Source of the DNA: a virus
Length of the DNA stretch: 37,023 nucleotides
IMG/VR virus record: IMGVR_UViG_3300036770_004184
Location: 1-37,023 of that record
Reading direction: 5' to 3' (one strand)
In this document: positions 12,669 through 21,705 of the stretch, one piece after another
How positions within the stretch are numbered: the stretch's first letter is position 1
Layout: each line of letters opens with the position of its first letter
Position numbers and translations under genes: made by a program
The notes under the pieces: generated by a model
Database searches by the model: none
What the model was told of the DNA's origin: nothing
Seen by the model: the letters and a program-made list of their open reading frames with translations, nothing else

Positions 12669-12820
12669 TTCAGCCTCCTTGCAGCTCGGGCGTTGTCCAC
12701 GAGATTGGGGTACGGACGGCCAGCCTCGGAGGCCAGACGCTTGGCAAGGGCAATACCCTCGGGTCCGAGCTTCTCGGACTTCTTCTTCGGGTTTGGCGTC
12801 TCCCAGAATGCCTTCTTCAT
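12665..12820 (-). CDS. Small conserved phage protein (51 aa)
   Basis: The ATG at 12820 overlaps the upstream stop (ATGA). A Lys-rich N-terminus is followed by a helix and the motif AGRPYPNLVDNARAA, which I recall from small proteins of environmental and cyanobacterial phages, often beside the partner encoded upstream here. It is coupled on both sides. The role is unknown; the conserved order suggests a shared function. Confidence 0.7.
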   Translation of the reverse strand: MKKAFWETPNPKKKSEKLGPEGIALAKRLASEAGRPYPNLVDNARAARRLK

Positions 12821-13146
12821 TTCTTGTCTGCTTTCTGCTTGGCGTACTGCTCGAGCAGTCGCTTGCCCATACTCTTGGCTTCGGCCTTGGAGTCTGCGCC
12901 CCAGGCTTGCAGGGACAACAGTAGTCGGGTCGGTTCGCCGTTCTCGTCGCGTTCGGGGCCAGCCATGTTGCCCATGCGCGAGAGGAACGATCCCTTGCGG
13001 CGCATTTCCTCGGGGCCAGACGGGCGACCTTGCACCGGGGCTTTCAACGTCCCACCCGTCTCGCGCTTGTACGAGGCTCGACCGGCGGCGTTCAGGCCGC
13101 CCTCGGGGTTCTTGCCTTCCTTGCGTTGCCAAGCGGGAGAGGCCAT
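12817..13146 (-). CDS. Conserved phage protein with RKEGKNPEGGLN motif
   Basis: The 109-residue product opens with PAWQRKEGKNPEGGLNAAGR. This matches a basic motif I recall from a family in cyanophages and other environmental phages (DUF6321-like; recall only). The middle is basic and Gly/Pro-rich, and a helical end reads KSMGKRLLEQYAKQKADKK. I chose the ATG at 13146, overlapping the upstream stop as TGATG; a GTG one codon earlier is also possible. Together with the two downstream microproteins it forms a recurrent phage trio of unknown function. Confidence 0.75.
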   Translation of the reverse strand: MASPAWQRKEGKNPEGGLNAAGRASYKRETGGTLKAPVQGRPSGPEEMRRKGSFLSRMGNMAGPERDENGEPTRLLLSLQAWGADSKAEAKSMGKRLLEQYAKQKADKK

Positions 13147-13412
13147 CACGCACCCATGCTCATCGGTGGCACCATGCCACCACCCTGCGGGGCAGGCATC
13201 GCCGACAACTGCGGGGGCATCCGCATCGCCAGGCCGGACGGCATACCGCCACCCATCGCCTCGGCGACGTCTTCAGGCACCATGCCAGTACCCATGCAGG
13301 TCGGGCACGGCACCATTTCGCCGCCCTCCATTTCGCCGCCGCCCATGCCCATGCCGCCAGGCATGCCACCGGCCATCATTGCTGCCAATCCCTGGATAGG
13401 TGCTTCTGCCAT
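13146..13412 (-). CDS. Met/Gly-rich protein with one CxxCxGxG-type knuckle
   Basis: The 88-residue protein starts at the ATG overlapping the RusA-like stop (TAATG). It is extremely rich in Met and Gly (AAMMAGGMPGGMGMGGG). It carries a single CPTCMGTG motif at about residues 36-43, like one half of the DnaJ zinc-centre repeat. The rest is Pro/Met-rich and probably disordered. It may be a virion-associated or assembly protein given its place after the large internal proteins, but this is speculative. Confidence 0.7.
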   Translation of the reverse strand: MAEAPIQGLAAMMAGGMPGGMGMGGGEMEGGEMVPCPTCMGTGMVPEDVAEAMGGGMPSGLAMRMPPQLSAMPAPQGGGMVPPMSMGA

Positions 13413-13783
13413 TATGCGCTCCAAACGACGATTCGTAGCCCGTCGACACCGTCGACAAGCGGTGCATGGAAGTCTATTCGGGTCAGAATGTCCGGCGTGT
13501 CATCTTCGATGATTCCGGCGTCGACTAGACCGTCGATGGCGGCCTTGGCGGCCGGGAAGCAGGCGCCGGTGTCCTGGGGGGATCGGCCGTTCTTGTGGAG
13601 CGGGACGACCGACACCCGGATCTTTTCATACCGGGGGATACCGGCCTCCAGGGCGGCCTCGGCGAACATGGTGCGCCACCATTTGGTGTCGCTGGCCCGT
13701 CGGCCCCAGTTGTTTTGCTTGCGTTCCTGGTTGAGGGTGGTGGGGCGTCGGCCATGCACCTCGAGATACCAGTTGTCAGCCAC
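13412..13783 (-). CDS. RusA-like Holliday-junction resolvase
   Basis: The 123-residue product starts at a GTG that overlaps the upstream stop by 8 bases, with AAGG about 10 bases upstream. Its C-terminal half has the RusA signature order: a core strand (EKIRVSVVPLHK), then AAKAAIDGLVDAGIIEDDTPDILTRI with the paired acidic residues, then a final strand (LRIVVW). RusA-type enzymes cut branched DNA and could resolve recombination intermediates before packaging, complementing RecT. The family length (about 120) is matched. It sits unusually at the end of the virion operon rather than next to recT. Confidence 0.82.
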   Translation of the reverse strand: MADNWYLEVHGRRPTTLNQERKQNNWGRRASDTKWWRTMFAEAALEAGIPRYEKIRVSVVPLHKNGRSPQDTGACFPAAKAAIDGLVDAGIIEDDTPDILTRIDFHAPLVDGVDGLRIVVWSA

Positions 13784-16700
13784 CAGCTTGTTGCCTTTCG
13801 ATGATGCGACGTTGGCGGGCGGCCAGGTCGCGTTGTTGTTGTTCGCGCGCCTGCCGCTGGGCCATCTCTTGCGAGATGAGCTGGGCCGGAACACCGAACG
13901 TGCGGAGTAGAGCGCCAACACGGCCGGTAATCGGTGACAAGCGTGGCTCAGCATAGGCGCCGGTTGTGCGTAGCGAGCCTTGCCCGAATCGCTGCACGGG
14001 TCCGGTCGCAATGTCGGTGCCAGGGATCGTTCCGGTGGGCAGGATGTCGAACACGTTTCGAGCAATCGGTACCAGGCCGCGCACGCCGAGGTAGGCGGCA
14101 CCGCCCAGGATGTCGCCAAGCCCGCGAGTGGAAGCCTCGCGACGGCCTTCGAGATAGCCGGGACGTGAGACTGTTTGCAGGAACGGGTACTCGCGGCCGG
14201 TGAACCCGTAGGCCAACTCGCCGCCCACTTTGAGCGGCACGACGACCGTTGGCGACAGCGAGGTGAATGTCTCGGTGGCGTCAGCCAATGGGTTGCGGGT
14301 GAAGACGATCGCGTCCGAGTATGGGTTCAAGAAACTCAGATCGAACAGTGATCCCATGAGCGGCGTCTTGCCTTGGAGCCAGTCGGCGAGGCCGCTGTCA
14401 TCGGGGTCGGCAGCCATCGAACCGAGGTGGGCGTAGAACAGGACTCGGTCGGGGCTGTCAATGGCGAGTTCGTAGGCAGCCTTGTTGATGAACTTGATCC
14501 ACGACCAGAACGGGAAGACCTGGCGCATGACCTGCTTTTCCCACGGCGTCAGATCAGAGAACGCGCCGAGCACCTGGTTGGTGGAGTCGACGGCGTCGGT
14601 GATGGCCTGGGTGATTTCGGGATCGCGGAGCGTGTTCGGACCGCCGATTTCGTCCAGGCTGCGGCCCTTCTGCTGGAGGATCTCGTCAAGCTTATTTAGG
14701 AATACCGATGCTCGACCGATGCTGTTGATGGCCTCGTTGAGACGGAATGCTTTAGCGCGGAACTTGTCGTACCGCTGGAACCGGCCGACGTCGGGGCGCA
14801 CGCCAGTCACTCGGGCGTTCAGGGCTTCGATGAAGCGGTTTTCTTCGATCTTCAATCCACGGCCCTGGAGCGCAGCGCCGAATCCAGCCGACAGTACGGG
14901 GTCGACCAGTGGCGAACCAAGCACGTCGCCGAACAGGATTGCGCCCAGGCGAGGATCGGCCGGATCTTTCATACGGTCCACGACCTCGCGCATCGTGCGG
15001 AACAACTGCCGCGGCGGGATGTCGCCACGGAGCCACGCAAACAGGACGATGCCGACGGCGTCACCGATCTGCCAGCGCAGCGACAGCGGAAGGATGTGGG
15101 ACTTCCAGCGAGCGGTGCCGTTGCCGACAAGTTCCAAGGTGCGACGGATCGGGGCGGGGACTTCTCGAGCACCCTTGCGCTCGAACTCGGAGAACAGTCG
15201 ACTCGCTACGCCTTTCTTCATCACGAAGCTTGTCTCGTTCACCGTCTGCGGGCGTACCGACAGGGTCAGATCGCCGACTGCTTCGTGCGCGCCGGTGAAC
15301 GGATCGACGGTGATCGGGCTGACAACTTCGTATCCTCGCCGGTCCAGCTCGTCAATGATCTTGTTGCCGAGCGCCGTGTTCACTTCACGCTGGAACTCGT
15401 TCGGCGTCCGGTCGATGGCTTGTGCGGCAACGGATGCTTCGGCCTCGAAGCGCATGCGCTGAAGTTCGTCCGGCGTGAAGATGGTGTTGACAGTCTTCGT
15501 GACGTCAGGGTCGGTCAGGATCTGCTCAACGGTTTTGTTTCGGTACTGCTGGCCGAGCACCTCGTTGATGCGGGCCGCGGCGCCGGAGAGCGTCAGAACG
15601 AACGCGCCTGACACTCGCTGCTGGGCCGACTGGAGACGTGTCTGTGGTGCCGCACCTTCGCCGCGAATCTCCATCGGTACGTCACGGCCGCGGAGCATGC
15701 CTCGAGTGGGACCGGCGGGCAGATACTGGGGCATCTCACCACGGCGCAGTAGTTGTGGCCCCATTGGGGCTTCGCGCAGGAGCTGATCCCGCAGGGTCAT
15801 GTCAGGGATGTTCTCGGCGGCGGCGAGCAGATCGTCCTGCTGGCGCAGGCGGGCCTGTGTTTCGCGGATCAGGCGAACGGTCTTGCGCTGCTGACCTTCG
15901 AGTTTGTTGATCTCGCCCTGGGCCTTGCGCTCGGGGCCACGCTGGAGACGGGCAACCATTTGTGGTGGCGTTTGCGCCTCAACTTGTGCCTCGGCGTATT
16001 CTCTTTCAAGCCTCTGGACAAGCGCCGTGCCTTCATAAATTTGCGCCTCAAGTTCCGCTATGCGTTCTGGGGATGCAGCCCCTTCAGATGGCACTTCAAC
16101 CATGAGGTTGCCCTGGCGTATGAGTTGCGGCTCGCCTGGCTGACTGCGGGCATAATCAAGTTCGGCCTGATTTGACGCCAGATTTTCTCGTGCTGTGTCA
16201 AGTGCTTTCTTCGCAGCCGAAACGCTGGGTCGATCTTGCATGCCAACGCTTGCAACGCCACGGAGGCGTTCACGGGCGAGACGAGTCTGCGACCTGGTGG
16301 CGCGCTTTGCTTGTGCTGGGATCTGCCGGTCGAGCTTGGCGATCTGCTGACGAAGAACTCCAAGCAGGCTGCGGTCGACGCCCATCGCATTGCGGCCACG
16401 GTAGAGACGGGCCAGGTTCTCCAGGCTGGCGATCTGTTGCTCAATTTCCAGTCGGTCTACGCCGTCGACTTCATCCAGATATGACCGCAACTTGGCGATG
16501 GCATCGTTGATGATTTCGGGCGTGTTCATCCGCAGGTCTTGGCCTTCGGCACGCACGGCTTCGCGCTCCGCAAGGATGTCAGCCTGGCGCGTAGGTAGTT
16601 CAGCGCGGGCGGCCTCGGCCTCGGCGCGGATCGCTGGCATCTCTGCGTTGAGCTGGTCAATGCGCGCTTTGATCGGCTCAATGTCGATGAATGCGTTCAG

Positions 16701-19658
16701 CACTTCGAGGTAATACTCGGGGAACCGAGGGGCTTCAGAGCGGCCCTCATACATCTGTTCTTCGATGGTTCGGGTCTGTTTGATTTCGCCATACCCCATC
16801 GGCACCGGCTGCTGGGCGAGGTCAAGCAATTCGCTGTATTCGGCGATGACGGCAGCTCGGTCTTCTGGCGCTGTTTCCTCAACGATGCGAACGATGTTTT
16901 CCAGCTCGCTGATCGCAATGCGCTGGCGGGTCACATCGTTTTCTTTGCGGGTGACGGCGGCGTCCATGCCACGGATCACGGCGGTCAGGCGGTTCAGTTC
17001 CTTGCGAACGTCACGCTTGCGACGAATCAGGAATTGGCTGTAGGCGGTGCGACCACGCAGGCTGGGCCGCGCACGCATTTCGCCGACTTCTGCTTCGGGA
17101 GCGCGCGCCATGAACCGTGCCGCACGGCTGGCTTCGATGTTGGTCAGCACCTGCTCGCGCATGCCGAGGCGACGGCGGTTTTCTTCCAGGGTGCGAAGGC
17201 GTGCCGTTTCGGGAGTCTCACCGAACGCGCGCACGGGGTCTTCGGCAATGGTGCGGAGGGTGGCCTGGATGGCGCCGAGAGCCTGGTCGGCTTCGATCAG
17301 TTTGGTCAGCTCGTTCTGCTGCTGGTCGGTCAGTTTCTTTTTCTGTGTTTGGAGGGCATCTCGACGGTCGGCCGCCTTGTTGACGAGGGTGATGACACGC
17401 TTGTTGACGCGCTCCCACACCGACTTCTGGATTCGCTGTGTCGGGTCGAGGGCGGCCCGAATGTCGTTCATAATGCCGGTCAGCAGGTTCCCGTCGATCA
17501 CGTCGGCGTAGTCTCGGCCGATGGTCATCAACTGGTCGACGGTGGCCTGCACGTCTTCGCCGGTCAGGCGACGGATGCCTTGACGGCGTGTACGCATCAT
17601 GGGCCGCATGACGGCCGAGTAGATGTTTTCGTTGGCGATGAAGTCTGGGAACTCTTGACGCAGGTCGTCGTAGAACGCTTTGACTGTGTTGAACGCGATG
17701 ATGTACGGGAGCGGCTCGCGGTCGCCTCGGGCGATGGCGGCGTCGCCTTCCTTGGTCAGGTTCTCGAACAGATCGGCTGGTGCTCGGACATTGTCGTCAA
17801 TGACCTCGGGCAACGAGCCACGGTCGATTCCGAGGTCATCGAAGATTGTTTCCGGCAACGCTCCGAGAGCGATCATTTCGTCCAAGAATGCGATCACGCG
17901 ACGGTCCAAGGCTTGCAGGATTTCCGACTTGGTCGTGGCGTTCATGCTGTTCAGGACTTCCAGCATGAATGTCGGAACAGGCGTGTCGGCGACCCAGTAG
18001 AACGGCGCTGCGCCCTGTGGCATGCCTTCGCCTCGAGCCATCGCGGCCGTGTATTCCTTGGAGAACCTGACCATCGCGGCGTAGGTCATGTCGATGAGCG
18101 TGACTTCGGCTTCGCTCAACTGGGACGGCAGGCCGCGCTTGGCTTTCGTGTATTCGATGGCGGCGATGACACCCTGGGTGCTCGGCTGCATGCCTTGGCT
18201 GGCAAGGTACGGGCCAACCATTGGGTCGGTGGCCGCGCGCACCAGCTCGTCCGGCGTCGCGCCGTACTGCTGCTGGGTGAGTAGTTCGGGTGCTTTGCCG
18301 GTGTCGAAGTGGATGGCGGCTTCTTCCACCCATGCTTGACGCTGCTTCCATCCCTCGGGCGAGAACACATCAGGGTTCTGTTCCTTCAGGGTGGCAAGAC
18401 GGTCGAGGTCGTCGGCGGCTTCGCGCAACGCTTGCGCTCGTGCCGGTTCTGCTTCGTCTGCCAACTGGCGGTATCTGACTGCCGTCTGCCGGTTGGCTAC
18501 CGGTGTTTCGGGGGCTGGGCCGCGCTGCGAGATGCGCTGGAACTCGGCCACCTTTGTTTGGCGAGCACGTTCTCCGGCGAGAGTGCCGCGGCGGGCGGTG
18601 GCCCGGCCAATACCGACGCTCGGCTCCAAGTCGGTGCGGCGGCTTTCCAGATCAGCGATCTGCGACTGGAGGTTTTGGGCAACTTCGGTGTTGCCGGTGC
18701 TTTGGGCAATGTCCTGCTGCGTCTTCAGGTCGGCGATCTTGCTAGTCAGATCAGCGATACGACGCTCGTTGAACGCCTGGTACGCCCCACGCAATTCGGT
18801 GGCGACCTGACGGAACGGCGCCTCCGCGCGGCCCACTCGACCGAGCGGCTCAATGGCGCCAGGGGCCACGGTGGCGAGACGGCCCGAACGTGCTGCTGTT
18901 CCGGCGACACCGCGGGCAGTGGTGCCGACTGGTTCTTCGATGAATCGCCCGGCGGTGGAGACGGCCTGGCCGGTGCGGGTAGCGCCCATACGGCTCAATG
19001 CGCCACCACCTCGAGCTACGACGTTGCCAAGGCCACCAGCACGGCCAGCAAGGATCACGTTGCCAATGTCTTCGACCAGCAGGCCACCGAGGTCGCCTTC
19101 ACGGAATGCGCGGGCGTAGTCGATGCCTTCTTCGCCGGTGTCGTACGCTCCAAGTGTGCCGACTTCTGCCAGGCGCCGTCCGGTCGCGGTCACCGACGGA
19201 ATCACCATTGAGGCCAACGGATATTGGCGCTGAGCTGCATAGGCGAGCAACGCTTCACCTTCCAGGCCAAGTTCCTCGCCCCGCTCGTAGTCGGTCTCCC
19301 AACGGCTCTTGTAAATGTCTTCGTCAATAATGTCGGCGGCGGTGTCGACCACAAACTCGCCGAGGCCGACGCCGGTCTGCGCTACTTTCCCGGCCAGGGT
19401 TGGGATTGCGGCAATACCGGAACCGATTGCTTTGACAGCCGATTGCGGGATGTCGACCAGCTTCTCGAATAAGTTCTTGTCGCCGAAGTCTGGCGCACCC
19501 TTTATTTCCGGTGGCTTCAGACGGCCGGTGCGTTGTGTGCTAGGTACTGCTGGCCTGCCAAGACGCGGCGTAGCGGGGCGCGTTGCGGTAACCATGTTGA
19601 TCCCGCCTGCCGGGGGGCGCCTATTGGTTGGCGCTCCCAGAACCGGATTTTCGGCCAT
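13776..19658 (-). CDS. Giant internal virion / ejection-type protein (1960 aa)
   Basis: GGAGG six bases upstream supports the start. The protein begins with a disordered Pro/Arg-rich tail, then a hydrophobic Gly/Ala segment near residues 65-85. A very long helical, Arg/Glu/Ala/Gln-rich region with several coiled-coil stretches follows (for example REELNRLTAVIRGMD and EIEQQIASLENLARLY). The C-terminal 400-500 residues contain PLSLRWQIGDAVGIVLFAW and a motif VFPFWSWIKFINKAAYEL. I recall that motif from large multi-domain internal proteins of environmental podoviruses. No transglycosylase or protease motif is evident. By analogy with T7 gp15/gp16 it could be packed in the capsid and ejected with DNA (inference). 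Confidence 0.75.
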   Translation of the reverse strand: MAENPVLGAPTNRRPPAGGINMVTATRPATPRLGRPAVPSTQRTGRLKPPEIKGAPDFGDKNLFEKLVDIPQSAVKAIGSGIAAIPTLAGKVAQTGVGLGEFVVDTAADIIDEDIYKSRWETDYERGEELGLEGEALLAYAAQRQYPLASMVIPSVTATGRRLAEVGTLGAYDTGEEGIDYARAFREGDLGGLLVEDIGNVILAGRAGGLGNVVARGGGALSRMGATRTGQAVSTAGRFIEEPVGTTARGVAGTAARSGRLATVAPGAIEPLGRVGRAEAPFRQVATELRGAYQAFNERRIADLTSKIADLKTQQDIAQSTGNTEVAQNLQSQIADLESRRTDLEPSVGIGRATARRGTLAGERARQTKVAEFQRISQRGPAPETPVANRQTAVRYRQLADEAEPARAQALREAADDLDRLATLKEQNPDVFSPEGWKQRQAWVEEAAIHFDTGKAPELLTQQQYGATPDELVRAATDPMVGPYLASQGMQPSTQGVIAAIEYTKAKRGLPSQLSEAEVTLIDMTYAAMVRFSKEYTAAMARGEGMPQGAAPFYWVADTPVPTFMLEVLNSMNATTKSEILQALDRRVIAFLDEMIALGALPETIFDDLGIDRGSLPEVIDDNVRAPADLFENLTKEGDAAIARGDREPLPYIIAFNTVKAFYDDLRQEFPDFIANENIYSAVMRPMMRTRRQGIRRLTGEDVQATVDQLMTIGRDYADVIDGNLLTGIMNDIRAALDPTQRIQKSVWERVNKRVITLVNKAADRRDALQTQKKKLTDQQQNELTKLIEADQALGAIQATLRTIAEDPVRAFGETPETARLRTLEENRRRLGMREQVLTNIEASRAARFMARAPEAEVGEMRARPSLRGRTAYSQFLIRRKRDVRKELNRLTAVIRGMDAAVTRKENDVTRQRIAISELENIVRIVEETAPEDRAAVIAEYSELLDLAQQPVPMGYGEIKQTRTIEEQMYEGRSEAPRFPEYYLEVLNAFIDIEPIKARIDQLNAEMPAIRAEAEAARAELPTRQADILAEREAVRAEGQDLRMNTPEIINDAIAKLRSYLDEVDGVDRLEIEQQIASLENLARLYRGRNAMGVDRSLLGVLRQQIAKLDRQIPAQAKRATRSQTRLARERLRGVASVGMQDRPSVSAAKKALDTARENLASNQAELDYARSQPGEPQLIRQGNLMVEVPSEGAASPERIAELEAQIYEGTALVQRLEREYAEAQVEAQTPPQMVARLQRGPERKAQGEINKLEGQQRKTVRLIRETQARLRQQDDLLAAAENIPDMTLRDQLLREAPMGPQLLRRGEMPQYLPAGPTRGMLRGRDVPMEIRGEGAAPQTRLQSAQQRVSGAFVLTLSGAAARINEVLGQQYRNKTVEQILTDPDVTKTVNTIFTPDELQRMRFEAEASVAAQAIDRTPNEFQREVNTALGNKIIDELDRRGYEVVSPITVDPFTGAHEAVGDLTLSVRPQTVNETSFVMKKGVASRLFSEFERKGAREVPAPIRRTLELVGNGTARWKSHILPLSLRWQIGDAVGIVLFAWLRGDIPPRQLFRTMREVVDRMKDPADPRLGAILFGDVLGSPLVDPVLSAGFGAALQGRGLKIEENRFIEALNARVTGVRPDVGRFQRYDKFRAKAFRLNEAINSIGRASVFLNKLDEILQQKGRSLDEIGGPNTLRDPEITQAITDAVDSTNQVLGAFSDLTPWEKQVMRQVFPFWSWIKFINKAAYELAIDSPDRVLFYAHLGSMAADPDDSGLADWLQGKTPLMGSLFDLSFLNPYSDAIVFTRNPLADATETFTSLSPTVVVPLKVGGELAYGFTGREYPFLQTVSRPGYLEGRREASTRGLGDILGGAAYLGVRGLVPIARNVFDILPTGTIPGTDIATGPVQRFGQGSLRTTGAYAEPRLSPITGRVGALLRTFGVPAQLISQEMAQRQAREQQQRDLAARQRRIIERQQAGG

Positions 19659-19660
19659 GA

Positions 19661-21190
19661 CTAGCCTCCGAAGGCTTGCAGGAACTCAAACGACATCAGA
19701 ATGTTGACAAGAATCTGTGCCTTCACGGCGTCACCTGTCTGCTCGTAATACTGACGTCCAATGTCGCGAATCGCATTCTTCTGCTGTTCAATCGTCAATG
19801 CTCCCGACTGCAACAGACCGTCTCGAGACTGAGCCATGAAGTCGACAAACTCCTGATCGGTCAGGGCTTCTCGAGCCAGACGGTCGGGCAGGTCACCGGC
19901 AGCGCTGCTCACAGACACGCCTAGGTTGTTCGCAACCTCAAGATCAAACGCTTCTTCTTCGGCCGTAGCCGGTCCCTCGTTCGCCTTTTCCATCGCCGAG
20001 TCATACTGGAACTGCTGGTATTGGGCGAGAGCGTCGGGGCCACCGGTCTGGAAGATGATTTCTTCCGTTGTAGCGTTGGGGTTGAATCCTGCCTGCATCA
20101 TGTTGAACTTCATTTGGGCCTCGGCGAGGTCCATTTGTTCTTGCATGTAGTTGATGTCTGCCTGCGGGCCGAACAGGCCAGCGGCAAGCGCAGGGTCGAG
20201 GCCGAACTGGCTTGTGGCGATCTGCTGCTGATACTGGCTCATGGGTGTGGCAGCGAGTTCGGCGGCGAACTGGCGCAGCGGATCGACCTGCTGGGCCAAG
20301 TCCTGCTGCAGTTCGGCCCCCACGTTTCTTTGGGCGACAGCCGAGGCGACCGGCGTGAGCTGCTCAACGGTGCCTTGAGTTTGGTTCGTGTACGGCACGA
20401 GTAAGGGTTCGACGGCTCCGGTGGCGGGGTTGTAAACGTCCTGGGGTACGGCTTCGCCGGTGCCTCGCACCAAGTTCATGCGATCCATCGCGGCGCCGTA
20501 TGTAGCGTTGCGGATGTCTTGCTTGGCCCTTGCTTCAGCTAGCGCACGCTGGAAGAAATTGTCGCCGATTTCAGCCGGGGCATTATTGACGAGGCGCTGC
20601 AAGTCGGCGTATTCGGCACGCTGAGCGGCTCGAGTCGGCAGGTAAGCATCAAGGAAATCTTCTTCGGTAATTCGGCTACGGCGCAAGCGATCTTCGTAAT
20701 CCTGCATTGTTTCCAAGCCTTGGATGGCCGGATCGAATGCTGCTTGGCGGGCCTGCAATTCAGCCAACCTCCCCTGCGCCGACCGAACACCGGCCGAACT
20801 GGACAGGGGCGATGTCAATTCCTGCTGGAGTCGACGGTATTCGTCTCGAGCGGCGCTTTGCGCGCCAGCGACCAGGCCGGATTGGGCGATGTCGGCTTCC
20901 AACAATGCTTGCTGCTGGGCCTGCGGGATGAGCGACGCGATGCCCTGTACCGCCGACTCGAGCATGCCGAGGGTGGTATACCCGCCGTACTTTTCGCCGT
21001 AGGTGGGTGCTGGGCCGCCGATGACCAATTTGGCGAACTCGCTGGGATCGTAGGCCGGGCCGGTAGATGGGCGCGAGAACGTGTACCCGCCGCGCATGCC
21101 GCTCGAACCTTGGTTGGCTACACGGGCGACGTCATCGACGGTGACGCCACGGACGCCGCGGCCAGCACGAAGCATGGGTGATTGGCTCAT
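19661..21190 (-). CDS. Putative internal virion protein (509 aa)
   Basis: The start MSQSPML at 21190 overlaps the upstream stop (ATGA); a longer open frame further upstream has no support. The protein is Ala/Gln/Leu-rich and helical, with many Gln repeats (QAQQQALLEAD, MSQYQQQIATS) and periodic Met-rich helices (NYMQEQMDLAEAQMKFNMMQ). Such composition is typical of ejection or core proteins in short-tailed phages. No enzyme motif is visible. Its stop lies 2 bases before the giant protein gene, with which it likely works. Confidence 0.7.
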   Translation of the reverse strand: MSQSPMLRAGRGVRGVTVDDVARVANQGSSGMRGGYTFSRPSTGPAYDPSEFAKLVIGGPAPTYGEKYGGYTTLGMLESAVQGIASLIPQAQQQALLEADIAQSGLVAGAQSAARDEYRRLQQELTSPLSSSAGVRSAQGRLAELQARQAAFDPAIQGLETMQDYEDRLRRSRITEEDFLDAYLPTRAAQRAEYADLQRLVNNAPAEIGDNFFQRALAEARAKQDIRNATYGAAMDRMNLVRGTGEAVPQDVYNPATGAVEPLLVPYTNQTQGTVEQLTPVASAVAQRNVGAELQQDLAQQVDPLRQFAAELAATPMSQYQQQIATSQFGLDPALAAGLFGPQADINYMQEQMDLAEAQMKFNMMQAGFNPNATTEEIIFQTGGPDALAQYQQFQYDSAMEKANEGPATAEEEAFDLEVANNLGVSVSSAAGDLPDRLAREALTDQEFVDFMAQSRDGLLQSGALTIEQQKNAIRDIGRQYYEQTGDAVKAQILVNILMSFEFLQAFGG

Positions 21191-21705
21191 CGAACCTTGA
21201 TCCCGAATGACGTGCCGCCGGGACGGATGGATTGGGAGGTGACTCGGCGGGCTGTTGCGGGGCGTGGGGTGATGGGGTTCGCCCACCGTTCGGCCGTGTC
21301 GGCGGTTCCGAGTCGTGTCACGGGCTGGGCGAAGCGGCCCATGTAGTCCTCTGCCTTTTTGAGAGCGTTATCGAAATAGGCTTTCAGCTCGGAAGCGCCC
21401 GACGTCGATCCTCCGGTGCCGGTCTTGCCTTCTTTGGCTGCCTTGCTCAACAGCTCCGGCAAACCGACGAGGTAGTCGCGCATTGCGGTGGCTTCTGTGA
21501 CGAGCGAGTTGACGGCTGGCTGGTAGCCGACGTCCATGATGTTTTCGTATTGGCTGATGTCGCCACCATAGCGTTGCAGGCGCTGGTTGATGAGGCCACG
21601 CTGACGTTCGGCTGCTGCCGGGATGTCCTGAATGAGCGCCTGGTTGCGGAGCGCCATGTCGAGGGCCAGTTGGGCCAAGGGGGTGCCAAAGGGGTTTTCT
21701 GCCAT
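21187..21705 (-). CDS. Putative small internal virion protein (172 aa)
   Basis: The 172-residue helical protein starts at the TAATG overlap with the upstream stop. The first 120 residues are amphipathic helices (LAQLALDMALRNQALIQD and ATAMRDYLVGLPELLSKAA); the last 40 are basic and Pro/Arg-rich. Its opening MAENPFG resembles the MAENPVLG opening of the giant protein gene downstream, which hints at shared targeting or common descent of the N-termini. Grouping with ejection proteins is by position. Confidence 0.65.
   Translation of the reverse strand: MAENPFGTPLAQLALDMALRNQALIQDIPAAAERQRGLINQRLQRYGGDISQYENIMDVGYQPAVNSLVTEATAMRDYLVGLPELLSKAAKEGKTGTGGSTSGASELKAYFDNALKKAEDYMGRFAQPVTRLGTADTAERWANPITPRPATARRVTSQSIRPGGTSFGIKVR

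Noticed and set aside
12570-13910. Plus-strand open frame of 446 codons
   Set aside because: It lies opposite five coupled minus-strand genes with good motifs and ribosome sites, and its product is low-complexity.
17034-18284. Plus-strand open frame of 416 codons inside the giant virion gene
   Set aside because: Antisense to a long, coherent coiled-coil gene in a high-GC genome, where long shadow frames are expected.
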